Part shown: one piece after another, positions 43,039 through 52,343 of the stretch
How positions within the stretch are numbered: the first letter of the stretch is position 1
Layout of the letters: each line of letters begins with the position of its first letter
Assembly: GCA_015654695.1 (NCBI GenBank)
Contig: JAATGJ010000018.1
Coordinates: forward strand, 25,230-89,229
From: Chitinophagales bacterium
Lineage (GTDB): Bacteria; Bacteroidota; Bacteroidia; Chitinophagales; Chitinophagaceae
Reading direction: 5' to 3'
Length of the DNA stretch: 64,000 nt
The notes under the pieces: model-generated
The model's input: only the letters and a program-made list of their open reading frames with translations
What the model was told of the DNA's origin: nothing
Database searches by the model: none
Program-made: the position numbers and the translations under genes

Positions 43039-43755
43039 ATGAAAAGCGTTCCGCAAAAAACTGTATGGAAAGACTATGAAACGATGTGTATCGCTGCTGC
43101 GCATTGCTTTGTGGCTGCCTGCCACCAGGCTATTGCTAAAAATGGAAAGTTTGTTGTTGCACTATCCGGTGGCAATACACCAGAAAAATTATATGAGCTG
43201 CTGGCTTCACCGGCATTCAGTACAAATATCCCCTGGAAAAAAGTATTCCTGTTCTGGAGTGATGAACGCTTTGTAATACATACTTCGCCGGAGAGTAATT
43301 ATAATATGGCAAAGAAAAGTTTGCTGGATCATATTGATATTCCTCCAAAGAATGTTTTTCCTGTACCCGTCACCGGCGACCCGGAACAATGCGCACGGCA
43401 ATACGAGGCGACCATAAAAAAGTTCTTTAACAATACACAGGCTGCGTTTGACTGGTTGCTGTTAGGTACAGGCGATGACGGGCATACTGCGTCTCTTTTC
43501 CCGCATACCCCTGCATTAATAGAGAACAGGAGATTAATAAAACAAGTATGGCTGAAAGAAAAGCAGGCATGGAGAATTACTTTTACCTACCCGCTGATTA
43601 ATAAAGCGAAACAGATTATCGTGCTGGTATCGGGTAAAGAAAAAAAACCAGTGGTAAATGCTGTATTCAATAAACCGGCAAAAAAGATATACCCTGTTCA
43701 ATATGTGAACGCGGAAAGATCATTATGGATAATAGATAAAGCAACCCTGGGTTAA
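43039..43755 (+). CDS. pgl: 6-phosphogluconolactonase
   Basis: 238 residues, one base after zwf. ALSGGNTPEKLYELL, FWSDERFV, SNYNMAKKSLL and LGTGDDGHTASLFPHT are DevB/SOL-type motifs. It hydrolyses the lactone made by Zwf, completing the oxidative branch within one operon. Confidence 0.95.
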   Translation: MKSVPQKTVWKDYETMCIAAAHCFVAACHQAIAKNGKFVVALSGGNTPEKLYELLASPAFSTNIPWKKVFLFWSDERFVIHTSPESNYNMAKKSLLDHIDIPPKNVFPVPVTGDPEQCARQYEATIKKFFNNTQAAFDWLLLGTGDDGHTASLFPHTPALIENRRLIKQVWLKEKQAWRITFTYPLINKAKQIIVLVSGKEKKPVVNAVFNKPAKKIYPVQYVNAERSLWIIDKATLG

Positions 43756-43805
43756 AAATAGTTATTCCCTCCATCCGGGTTTACCACTTTTATTTTTTGA
43801 TCAAC

Positions 43806-44504
43806 TTAACGGACTCTTTTTTTGTTAGTGGCTTTTACCCATTTATCCTTTTCACATTTCGGGCAATGATGCCTGTTTACAGGTTTTAGTTGCGCCGGGT
43901 ACCCGCAAAACACACAGGCGTAATGATCCGGTTCCTTTATTACAGTAACCTGTTTATCTAAGGCGCCGGGTAAAACAGGAAGACCATATTTCACATCTTT
44001 ATCCTCGTAATAAAACACACTGATACTTCCATTAGTTTCAATAATAGCCTGCTCCACCTGCCCAAGATGAGATATTCCATAATTTCTTAATTCAGCAAAA
44101 AACTCTTCCTGTCCTAAAGGTTCTTTAGCGAAATTATTGATAGCAAACTGGCCATCTTCTATTAAACACACTGGTTTCCCCTCAACAAGATGTTCAACCT
44201 TTTTATTCCTGCCTACCAACTTGGTGACGAATATGTAGAGGCTGATCACAATAGTGAAAACGATCAATGCCGGCAACAGACCAACATCTTTATAAAACAT
44301 GGGATCACCGGCTGCAGAACCAAGGCCAATAATGACTACCAGTTCGAATACTGATAATTGCTTAACACCGCGTTTACCCAATATGCTAAGACCAATAAGG
44401 ATAACAGCGAACATAAAGAAAGTACGGAACGCTACTTCAACAAGAAAACTCCAGTCTTCACTACCCAATAAAAAATCCTTCCAGTTCAATTTAAGAAAAT
44501 TCAT
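43806..44504 (-). CDS. DUF421/YetF-like membrane protein with C-terminal zinc ribbon
   Basis: 232 residues: three membrane helices in the first 95 residues, then the YetF domain (LVEGKPVCLIEDGQFA, EEFFAELRNYGISHLGQVEQAIIETNGSISVF). The C-terminus has CVFCGY..HHCPKCEKDKW, two CxxC pairs that suggest a zinc ribbon. Starts 2 bp after the mutase stop, so cotranscribed with it. Function unknown. Confidence 0.85.
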   Translation of the reverse strand: MNFLKLNWKDFLLGSEDWSFLVEVAFRTFFMFAVILIGLSILGKRGVKQLSVFELVVIIGLGSAAGDPMFYKDVGLLPALIVFTIVISLYIFVTKLVGRNKKVEHLVEGKPVCLIEDGQFAINNFAKEPLGQEEFFAELRNYGISHLGQVEQAIIETNGSISVFYYEDKDVKYGLPVLPGALDKQVTVIKEPDHYACVFCGYPAQLKPVNRHHCPKCEKDKWVKATNKKRVR

Positions 44505-44506
44505 GA

Positions 44507-47500
44507 TTACATATTTCTGCGATATTGGCCTCCTACTTCATATAAAGCATGAGTGATCTGCCCCAGTGAACAATATTTTACCGTTTCCATTAACTCTGCA
44601 AACAGGTTGCCATTATTGACAGCAACTGATTTTAATCGTTTCAACATTTTCTCCGATATGCTTTCATTTCTTTTCCAGAATGTTCTCAGGTTAGTAATCT
44701 GCAATTCTTTTTCCTCCTTAGTGCTCCTGATCACTTCACCCGGGATAATTGTTGGACTTCCTTTTTTATTGAGAAAAGTGTTTACACCAATCAATGGTAA
44801 TTCACCTGTATGTTTCTGGTGTTCGTAGTACAGGCTTTCTTCCTGGATTTTGTTTCGCTGATACATTCTTTCCATAGCGCCTAATACTCCGCCACGGTCT
44901 GTTAAACGATCAAACTCTGCCAATACTGCTTCTTCAACCAGGTCGGTCATTTCTTCAATAAGAAAAGAACCCTGGTTGGGGTTTTCATTTTTAGCTGTTC
45001 CCAGTTCACGGTTAATGATCAACTGTATCGCCATAGCGCGGCGTACACTTTCTTCCGTTGGTGTTGTTATCGCTTCGTCATACGCATTTGTATGAAGTGA
45101 ATTGCAATTGTCATAAATGGCATACAAAGCCTGTAGTGTTGTTCTGATATCATTAAAGTCTATTTCCTGTGCATGCAAGCTTCTGCCTGATGTCTGAATA
45201 TGGTATTTCAGCATCTGGCTGCGTTTGTTGGCTTTATATTTATACTTCATGGCTTTCGCCCATATTCTTCTTGCCACACGTCCTATTACACTATACTCGG
45301 GATCCATTCCATTGCTGAAGAAAAAAGAAAGATTGGGTGCAAAGTCATCAATGTTCATTCCGCGGCTGAGGTAATACTCTACATACGTAAAGCCATTGGA
45401 CAATGTAAACGCTAATTGAGTAATGGGGTTTGCCCCTGCTTCAGCAATATGATAACCACTTATTGATACACTGTAAAAATTACGAACATTGTTCTCAATA
45501 AAATATTCCTGTACATCACCCATGAGTTTCAAAGCAAACTCTGTAGAAAAAATACAGGTATTCTGTGCCTGGTCTTCTTTTAAAATATCAGCCTGTACTG
45601 TTCCTCTTACTTGTGTTAAAGCTTCCGCTTTTATTTTTTCATATATTTCTTTGGATAACACATCCGACCCGGATAAACCAAGTAAGCGTAAACCCAATCC
45701 ATCATTGCCGGCAGGCAATGCCCCCCTCAGTCCAGCTTTTAACGGTATTACCGGATTACCATCTGTACCGATATATTTTGGCAAATCAGCCGGTTTATAT
45801 TTTGCTTCAATGATCTTATTGACTTCTTCTTTTAAATTATTCTTCAGAATATATTTTTCACATTGCTGATCAATGGCCGCATTCATAAAGAAAGCCAGCA
45901 ACATGGGCGCCGGGCCATTGATGGTCATACTCACGGAAGTTCTGGGATCGCAGAGATCAAAACCACTATATAGCTTCTTTGCATCATCAACTGTAGCAAT
46001 ACTTACACCGCTGTTACCTACCTTTCCATAAATATCCGGGCGTGAATCCGGGTCTTCTCCATATAACGTCACACTATCGAATGCTGTTGACAATCTTCTG
46101 GCAGGCTGATCAACTGATACATAATGAAACCGTCTATTGGTCCTTTCTGGGCCGCCTTCGCCTGCAAACATCCGGGTCGGATCTTCGCCTTCTCTTTTTA
46201 ATGGAAATACCCCGGCTGTAAATGGAAAATGACCCGGAACGTTTTCCTGCGCCTGCCATTTTAATATATCACCCCAGTCTTTATATTTTGGTAAAACAAC
46301 CCTTGGAATTCTTGTTCCGCTGAGGCTTTTGCTGAACATCGGTTGTTTGATCACTTTGTCACGAACCGTGTATTCATAAAAATCTTTTTGGTATTCTTTT
46401 AGTTTCTCCTGCCAGTTATTAATGAGTTTACGGCTGACGGGAGTTAGCTGGTCTGTATAGAAACTGATTTGCTGTTGAAGAGCCTCTAAAAGAGAAGCCC
46501 CCCTGCCTCCGACACTCGGCGGAGGGATCTTAGAGTCTGCATTTTGCAGAATCTCTGACACACCGTGAAGTTGATATAGCTTGGTTGCTATAGCAGCCTG
46601 GTCTTTTACCAATTGATCATAGCTGCGATTATTTTCACTTATCTCACTCAAATAACGTGTGCGATTGGATGGTATGATCGCCTGCGATACTTTCGCGGTA
46701 TCAGCAAAATGATATTCTCCGAATTTGATATTTGTTTTGGTTTCAATTTTCTTTAATAGCAATTCAAATAAATGGTTTACTCCATCATCATTAAATTTAC
46801 TGGCCATCGTACCGGCTATGGGCAGTTCATCATCTTTTGCTGACCATAAACCATGATTGCGTTTGTATTGCTTACGAACATCTGCTAATGCATCTAATGC
46901 ACCTGCTTTATCAAACTTATTGATACAAACGAGATCCGCATAGTCCAGCATATTGATCTTCTCCAATTGTGAAGCAGCGCCATACTCCGGTGTCATCACA
47001 TACATACTCACATCACAATGATCCAGTATAGAAGCATCGCTTTGCCCCACCCCGGCGGATTCTAAAATAACCAAATCATATCCTGCGCCCCTGCAGATGT
47101 CAATCGCTTCCTGCACATGGGAACTCAATGCTGTATTATCATCCCGTGTAGCCAGGCTGCGCATATATGCTCTTGGGTGAGAAATAGAGTTCATTCGTAT
47201 CCTGTCGCCCAATAATGCACCGCCTGTTTTTTTCTTGGACGGATCAACAGAAATAACGGCGATGGTTTTATCCAAAAAATTGGTGAGAAACCTGCGAACG
47301 ATCTCATCCGTTACAGATGATTTTCCTGCGCCACCGGTACCTGTGATGCCAAGTACGGGGCCCCTGCCTCCGCCGGTTGACGGAGGGTTCTGGGAAGAAC
47401 CTGATATTGTCAACAATTCTTTTAATTGCAACGTATAGTCTTTCCCGTTTTCTGCTAATGATATTAATCTTCCAATACGTCTTATATCTTTTACTTCATC

Positions 47501-47980
47501 TAATGGCAATTTTCCATTCCAATTTGAGGGTTCTAAAATCCCCCCTTCGGGGGGTGGGGCGGCTGTAGTTCTTATCACTTCCTCGATCATTCCCTCAAGC
47601 CCAAGTTTTCTTCCATCATCCGGAGAATAAATTTTAGTAATGCCATACCTGTGCAGTTCATCTATTTCATCAGGCAAAATAGTACCGCCACCCCCGCCAA
47701 ATATTTTAATATGCCCGCAACCATTTTCTTCCAGCAGGTCTTTCATGTATTTAAAAAATTCTACATGCCCGCCCTGGTAACTGGTAATGGCAATACCCTG
47801 CACATCTTCTTCGATAGCCGTCTCTACAATTTCTTTTACCGACCGGTTGTGGCCCAGGTGAATAATCTCCGCTCCCTTGCTTTGCATGATGCGGCGCATG
47901 ATATTAATAGCAGCATCATGGCCGTCGAATAGGCTGGCGGCAGTGACAATACGAACTTTATTAACCGGTGAATAACCCAT
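44507..47980 (-). CDS. icmF: fused acyl-CoA mutase (IcmF-like: B12 domain, GTPase, mutase)
   Basis: 1157 residues. Cobalamin domain about 8-135 ([30 protein letters not shown]); MeaB-like GTPase from about 205 ([12 protein letters not shown]alker [24 protein letters not shown]); mutase barrel about 550-1100 ([56 protein letters not shown]). This order is that of IcmF, which interconverts isobutyryl- and butyryl-CoA; specificity is inferred. Three linkers carry Pro/Gly-rich peptides encoded by inserted palindromes. Confidence 0.93.
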   Translation of the reverse strand: MGYSPVNKVRIVTAASLFDGHDAAINIMRRIMQSKGAEIIHLGHNRSVKEIVETAIEEDVQGIAITSYQGGHVEFFKYMKDLLEENGCGHIKIFGGGGGTILPDEIDELHRYGITKIYSPDDGRKLGLEGMIEEVIRTTAAPPPEGGILEPSNWNGKLPLDEVKDIRRIGRLISLAENGKDYTLQLKELLTISGSSQNPPSTGGGRGPVLGITGTGGAGKSSVTDEIVRRFLTNFLDKTIAVISVDPSKKKTGGALLGDRIRMNSISHPRAYMRSLATRDDNTALSSHVQEAIDICRGAGYDLVILESAGVGQSDASILDHCDVSMYVMTPEYGAASQLEKINMLDYADLVCINKFDKAGALDALADVRKQYKRNHGLWSAKDDELPIAGTMASKFNDDGVNHLFELLLKKIETKTNIKFGEYHFADTAKVSQAIIPSNRTRYLSEISENNRSYDQLVKDQAAIATKLYQLHGVSEILQNADSKIPPPSVGGRGASLLEALQQQISFYTDQLTPVSRKLINNWQEKLKEYQKDFYEYTVRDKVIKQPMFSKSLSGTRIPRVVLPKYKDWGDILKWQAQENVPGHFPFTAGVFPLKREGEDPTRMFAGEGGPERTNRRFHYVSVDQPARRLSTAFDSVTLYGEDPDSRPDIYGKVGNSGVSIATVDDAKKLYSGFDLCDPRTSVSMTINGPAPMLLAFFMNAAIDQQCEKYILKNNLKEEVNKIIEAKYKPADLPKYIGTDGNPVIPLKAGLRGALPAGNDGLGLRLLGLSGSDVLSKEIYEKIKAEALTQVRGTVQADILKEDQAQNTCIFSTEFALKLMGDVQEYFIENNVRNFYSVSISGYHIAEAGANPITQLAFTLSNGFTYVEYYLSRGMNIDDFAPNLSFFFSNGMDPEYSVIGRVARRIWAKAMKYKYKANKRSQMLKYHIQTSGRSLHAQEIDFNDIRTTLQALYAIYDNCNSLHTNAYDEAITTPTEESVRRAMAIQLIINRELGTAKNENPNQGSFLIEEMTDLVEEAVLAEFDRLTDRGGVLGAMERMYQRNKIQEESLYYEHQKHTGELPLIGVNTFLNKKGSPTIIPGEVIRSTKEEKELQITNLRTFWKRNESISEKMLKRLKSVAVNNGNLFAELMETVKYCSLGQITHALYEVGGQYRRNM
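46500..46528. repeat. in-frame palindromic repeat in mutase gene (copy 3)
   Basis: CCTCCG and CGGAGG arms (46506-46525) in a unit encoding [11 protein letters not shown] in the linker before the mutase domain. It has the same frame and orientation as the copy at 47361. Confidence 0.6.
47361..47389. repeat. in-frame palindromic repeat in mutase gene (copy 2)
   Basis: CCTCCG and CGGAGG arms (47367-47386) in a unit encoding [10 protein letters not shown] just before the GTPase domain. The GGAGGCAGGGG edge is shared with the copy at 46500. Confidence 0.6.
47540..47554. repeat. in-frame palindromic repeat in mutase gene (copy 1)
   Basis: CCCCCC-TTC-GGGGGG hairpin encoding APPPEGGI in the linker after the cobalamin domain. 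Related to the intergenic CCCCC-TTCG-GGGGG repeat at 8173-8200. Confidence 0.55.
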
Positions 47981-48097
47981 AGATAAAAATTTCTCAACAA
48001 CAAAAGTAATAAAATAGCACCGTTACAAACAGGTGTTAGCGCAGTAAGATGATATTCCCCTGGAATGTATTGTCTGGCTGATTTATCCTTTTCTTTC

Positions 48098-48105
48098 TAC
48101 TTTTG
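48098..48105 (+). promoter_or_regulatory. -7 box TACTTTTG
   Basis: Exact match to the Bacteroidota TAnnTTTG box, nine bases before the ATG at 48114. No convincing -33 TTG at the usual distance. Confidence 0.4.
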
Positions 48106-48113
48106 GCGGCTAT

Positions 48114-49049
48114 ATGGTAAAACCCTGCCTGATAATAATATTTAATCACCGGTACGACAAGAATATCCCGGTATTGAAAAAGATCTATTCATCCCGGTTC
48201 ACGCATATTTACTTTTTAGTTCCTTTTTATGATGGCGCCGATCCTGATGTGATTCCCGTGTATGAAAGTTCTAATTTTTTTCAATCCTACTTTGCCCAGG
48301 GGTATCACCGGTTTTTCCGGGAAGACTTCAGCCATTACATTTTTACCGGGGATGATTGCCTGCTGAATCCCCTGGTTAATGAAACTAACTTCCTGCAACA
48401 ATCAGGGTTACCTGAGAAAACCGATCTTATTTCTGGTTTTATAGAGCTGCATACATTAACGGGAAGACCCTGGTGGCATACCCATAAAGCTGTTGATTTC
48501 TTTAATAACCGGAAAGGCGCCGAGATAAAAAGAGAACTGCCATCCCGGGAAGAAGCTGTAAAAAAATTCAACCAGCATGGCATGGATGTACAGCCATTGA
48601 GTAAAGAAAATATTTTTGGTACTCAAACGCCCCCGGATAAAAAATGGTGGCAATACTGGCTGTTTAAACAATATCACCTTCAGTATAAATGGAAGTCCTA
48701 CAAAAAGAATGGAAAAATAGAATTACCCTATCCTGTAGCAGGTTCTTATTCAGATGTACTGATCGTGACCAAAGAAAGTATTTATAATTTCTGCCGCTAT
48801 TGCGGTATCATGGCTGCTGCAGGGTTATTTGTCGAATTAGCCATTCCAACAGCTTTATTATTGTCATCACAAAAAATAATGCAGGAAAAAGATATACGAC
48901 TGAACGGCAAAGCCCTCTGGTCGGCAGAAGAAGTAGAAGCTGTGGAAAAAACATTTAATAAATCACTTTCACAATTGATGTCAGGTTTTCCTGCCGGTCA
49001 ATTATATTATCATCCCGTTAAACTGTCGAAATGGAACAACGACCTGTAA
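48114..49049 (+). CDS. uncharacterised protein upstream of STELLO-type gene
   Basis: 311 residues, no signal peptide. FTHIYFLVPFYDG, HYIFTGDDCLLNP and DLISGFIELHTLTG resemble a nucleotide-sugar glycosyltransferase fold with a D-D acidic pair, but no family is certain. It overlaps the next gene by 19 bp, so the products probably act together in glycan synthesis. Confidence 0.6.
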   Translation: MVKPCLIIIFNHRYDKNIPVLKKIYSSRFTHIYFLVPFYDGADPDVIPVYESSNFFQSYFAQGYHRFFREDFSHYIFTGDDCLLNPLVNETNFLQQSGLPEKTDLISGFIELHTLTGRPWWHTHKAVDFFNNRKGAEIKRELPSREEAVKKFNQHGMDVQPLSKENIFGTQTPPDKKWWQYWLFKQYHLQYKWKSYKKNGKIELPYPVAGSYSDVLIVTKESIYNFCRYCGIMAAAGLFVELAIPTALLLSSQKIMQEKDIRLNGKALWSAEEVEAVEKTFNKSLSQLMSGFPAGQLYYHPVKLSKWNNDL

Positions 49050-50020
49050 AGAAATTCATCGTCATCACCAGCATATTCAAACCCACTGAGGCTATAGAAA
49101 AATTCTCAGCGCTGAAAGACTACCATTTGGTAGTAGTAGGTGATAAAAAAACTCCCGCTGACTGGCACTATGATAACTGCACTTATTTAAATACAGATGC
49201 GCAGATCGCTTTGTCTTCTTCATTAGCCAATGCCATTCCTTACAATCACTATGGCAGAAAAATGACAGGCTATGTTTATGCCATGCAACAGGGAGCGGAT
49301 ATCATTATTGATACGGATGATGATAACATTCCCTATACCGGCTGGAACTTCCCTTCATTTGAAGGAAACTTTCTTTCATCCAAAAACGATCTGGGCTGGG
49401 TAAATATTTATCATCACTTCAGCGAACAACCGATCTGGCCCAGGGGTCTCCCATTGAGAAACATTAATGACAGCCGGGATAAACTGCAATGGCAAAAAGA
49501 AAAAACCAACCAGCGTATTGGTATCTGGCAGGGCCTTGCCGACGAAGACCCGGATGTGGACGCTATCTATCGTCTCACCTCCAACACACCCTGTATTTTT
49601 CAAAAGAAAGAACCGGTAGTACTGGAGAAAGGAACTGTTTGTCCATTCAATTCGCAAAACACGGCGATACAAAAAGAGTTATTCCCGCTGCTCTTCCTTC
49701 CTTCCTTTGTTACATTTCGCTTTACCGATATTTTACGGGGCATCATCGCCCAGCCTGTTCTCTGGCAGCATGGCTTCAGGCTCGGTTTTACAGAAGCTAC
49801 CGTAGTTCAAAAACGGAATGAACACGACTACTTTAAAGATTTTGAAAGTGAAGTTCCCATGTACCTGCATACAGAAAAATCGCTGGAGGCTGTACGTAAA
49901 GCCACCAGTAATGTTTCGGTAGCTGATAATCTATATAACGCCTATGAAGCCCTGCTAAAAATTAACGTAGTGGAAGAAAGAGAAATGAACGTGCTGAAAG
50001 AATGGCTGAAACTATTTTGA
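49031..50020 (+). CDS. STELLO/DUF288 glycosyltransferase-like protein
   Basis: 329 residues. FIVITSIFKPTEAIEKFS, YHLVVVGDKKTP, LANAIPYNHYGRKMTGYVYAMQQGADIIIDTDDDNIP match DUF288/STELLO. The acidic DTDDD is the likely metal/nucleotide-sugar site. Target glycan unknown; neighbours concern cell-wall amino sugars. Confidence 0.85.
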   Translation: MEQRPVKKFIVITSIFKPTEAIEKFSALKDYHLVVVGDKKTPADWHYDNCTYLNTDAQIALSSSLANAIPYNHYGRKMTGYVYAMQQGADIIIDTDDDNIPYTGWNFPSFEGNFLSSKNDLGWVNIYHHFSEQPIWPRGLPLRNINDSRDKLQWQKEKTNQRIGIWQGLADEDPDVDAIYRLTSNTPCIFQKKEPVVLEKGTVCPFNSQNTAIQKELFPLLFLPSFVTFRFTDILRGIIAQPVLWQHGFRLGFTEATVVQKRNEHDYFKDFESEVPMYLHTEKSLEAVRKATSNVSVADNLYNAYEALLKINVVEEREMNVLKEWLKLF

Positions 50021-50032
50021 TACATTTGCGCT

Positions 50033-51517
50033 ATGCAGACATTGATCGAAGCTGTAAAAAATCTATATACCGGATGGAAAGGCGTTGAACCCGTAGCTGT
50101 GGACGTATTGCCTATTTCCGGAAGTGAAAGGCGTTACTTCCGTGTACACGAAAAAGAAGGCTCTGTTATAGGTACTTATGGCGCTAATATTAAAGAGAAC
50201 GAGTCCTTCATTTATTTCTCTGAGAATTTTCATAAAAAGAACCTGGCTGTTCCCGAAATATACGCTGTAAGCGATGACAGGATGTTTTACCTGCAGGAAG
50301 ACTTTGGCGATGTTTCTCTACTGAATTGCCTGGAAGCAGGTGGCTTTACCCCACCTGTTTATGAACTATTCAAAAAAAGTTTAACGGTACTCGCTAACCT
50401 GCAGGTGAAAGGAGATAAAGGTCTTGACTATAAGCGATGCCTGACCAATAAAGAGTTTGGCAAGGAAGCTATCATGGCCGACCTGCTTTATTTTAAATAT
50501 TATTTCCTGGATGCATTGCGCAAGCCGTATGATAAACAAAAACTGATCAAAGATTTTGAAGCATTAAGCAATTATCTTACCCACACGGAATATAAATATT
50601 TTATGTTCCGGGATTTTCAAAGCCGGAACATATTTGTAACTCCCTCCCCCGGGGAGGGTTTGGGCCAGGCCGTTCATTTTATAGATTACCAGGGTGGCAT
50701 GAGAGGCGCCCCACAATATGATGTAGCCAGTATGCTATGGCAGGCAAGGGCTAATCTTCCGGATGAATGGAAAGAAAAACTGCTGATAGATTATATGAAT
50801 GCGTTTGAAGAATTGATTGGCGCCCCCATGGATAAAATGATCTTTCGGGGCCAGTATAACGGGTATGTACTGATACGTTTACTCCAGGTACTCGGCGCTT
50901 ATGGCTTTCGTGGTTTATTTGAACGTAAGGCGCAGTTTCTTACCGCCATCCCATTAGGATTACGCAACCTGAAAGAGTTTTTTAAAAATCAAAGCTTAGG
51001 CATTGCTGTACCGGAATTTCGTAAGGTTCTTGATCTGTGCGTAGCAGATGAGGTCATTCAGCAGTTCACTCCTACACAGGCCACTGAAAGCACTCCTTTA
51101 TTAATAAAGATATCCAGTTTCTCTTATCGTAAAGCAATCCCTGTTGATGAAACGGAGAATGGCGGAGGATTTGTATTTGATTGCCGGGGCATTTTAAATC
51201 CAGGCCGGATAGACAGTATGAAAACACAAACGGGTCGTGATAAAGAAGTAAAAGATTTTTTAGAGCAGCAAACGAAAATGCCGGATTTCCTGAACAGTGT
51301 TTTTGATATTGTTGATATGACGGTGGAAGAATACATTAAAAGAGATTTTGAAAGTTTGATGATTAGTTTTGGCTGCACCGGAGGTCAACACAGAAGTGTA
51401 TATGCCGCTGATGCCATGGCAAGGCATTTAAGAAATAAATTTAAAGTGAAGATCGAATTACGACATATGGTACAGGATGAAAAAAACTGGAGTAATCCTC
51501 TCCCGGCCAGGCAATGA
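50033..51517 (+). CDS. AmgK-like sugar kinase fused to RapZ C-terminal domain
   Basis: 494 residues. Residues 1-330 are an aminoglycoside-phosphotransferase-like kinase (SGSERRYFRVH, MFRDFQSRNIFV, HFIDYQGGMRGAPQYDVASML). Residues about 355-490 match the RapZ C-domain: ISSFSYRKAIP, GFVFDCRGILNPGR, TGRDKEV, SFGCTGGQHRSVYAADAMARHL. AmgK phosphorylates MurNAc/GlcNAc at the anomeric carbon; RapZ-C senses GlcN6P in enterics. Overlaps the MurU-like gene by four bases (ATGA). A palindrome at 50642-50658 is inserted in frame (TPSPGEGLG). Confidence 0.85.
   Translation: MQTLIEAVKNLYTGWKGVEPVAVDVLPISGSERRYFRVHEKEGSVIGTYGANIKENESFIYFSENFHKKNLAVPEIYAVSDDRMFYLQEDFGDVSLLNCLEAGGFTPPVYELFKKSLTVLANLQVKGDKGLDYKRCLTNKEFGKEAIMADLLYFKYYFLDALRKPYDKQKLIKDFEALSNYLTHTEYKYFMFRDFQSRNIFVTPSPGEGLGQAVHFIDYQGGMRGAPQYDVASMLWQARANLPDEWKEKLLIDYMNAFEELIGAPMDKMIFRGQYNGYVLIRLLQVLGAYGFRGLFERKAQFLTAIPLGLRNLKEFFKNQSLGIAVPEFRKVLDLCVADEVIQQFTPTQATESTPLLIKISSFSYRKAIPVDETENGGGFVFDCRGILNPGRIDSMKTQTGRDKEVKDFLEQQTKMPDFLNSVFDIVDMTVEEYIKRDFESLMISFGCTGGQHRSVYAADAMARHLRNKFKVKIELRHMVQDEKNWSNPLPARQ
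50642..50658. repeat. in-frame palindromic repeat in kinase-RapZ gene
   Basis: CCCTCCCC-C-GGGGAGGG hairpin encoding PSPGEG, placed between two catalytic motifs of the kinase (after FRDFQSRNIF, before HFIDYQGG). It is of the same type as the GC-rich repeat at 8101. Confidence 0.6.
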
Positions 51518-52233
51518 AAGCAATGATCTTCAGTGCCGGCCTCGGCACAAGGTTTAAACCATGGACTGATTCACATCCTAAAGCGTTAGCATTAGTCAAC
51601 GGCAAGTCATTGCTTCAACGAAATGTGGAATACCTGCAGCAATATGGAATAAAAGATGTGATCGTCAACATTCATCATTTTGCTGACCAGGTAATTGATG
51701 CGATAAAGAAAAACAAGGGATGGGGAAGCAATATCATCATCAGCGATGAAACCGATATAGTACTGGAAACAGGCGGTGGTTTATTAAAAGCAAAAGACCT
51801 GTTTACTCCCGGCGAAAAATTTATTACCTGCAACGTTGACATCCTTACTAATCTTGACATCAATAAACTGGTTGCTTTTCATGAATTACATAAGCCTCTT
51901 ATCTCATTCGGTATCACCAGCCGGAAAACATCCCGTTATTTTTTATTTGATGAAAATAACCGGCTTTGTGGCTGGAGAAATACTAAAACAGCAGAAGAGA
52001 AAATAGTATTATCGGCTGATGTATTGATTCAAAAAGCATATAGCTGTGTCGTAGTTTTTGAATACGATATTTTCAAACTCATGCCTTTTACAGGAAAGTT
52101 TTCATTGACCGATGTATATTTAATCCTGGCAAAAGAACACCCCATTCTTGGCTATGATCACAGCGGTGACAAATTAGTTGATGTGGGTAAAACCGATAGT
52201 GTCGCCACTGCGGAATCGTTATTTCCCGGGTAA
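51514..52233 (+). CDS. MurU-like sugar-1-phosphate nucleotidyltransferase
   Basis: 239 residues. MIFSAGLGTRFKPWTDSHPKAL is the nucleotide-binding signature; ETGGGLLKAKDLF and FITCNVDIL complete the site. With the preceding kinase it fits the AmgK-MurU recycling route from MurNAc to UDP-MurNAc; the exact sugar is inferred. Confidence 0.85.
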   Translation: MKAMIFSAGLGTRFKPWTDSHPKALALVNGKSLLQRNVEYLQQYGIKDVIVNIHHFADQVIDAIKKNKGWGSNIIISDETDIVLETGGGLLKAKDLFTPGEKFITCNVDILTNLDINKLVAFHELHKPLISFGITSRKTSRYFLFDENNRLCGWRNTKTAEEKIVLSADVLIQKAYSCVVVFEYDIFKLMPFTGKFSLTDVYLILAKEHPILGYDHSGDKLVDVGKTDSVATAESLFPG

Positions 52234-52343
52234 CCCTGGTTTTTCCCTGCCATTTATCACAAATATTTTCAAATACCCGCCATCAGGTATTACCAACGCT
52301 GCTATTTATTATAAATTACATATTCGTTTATCAATGACTCAAT

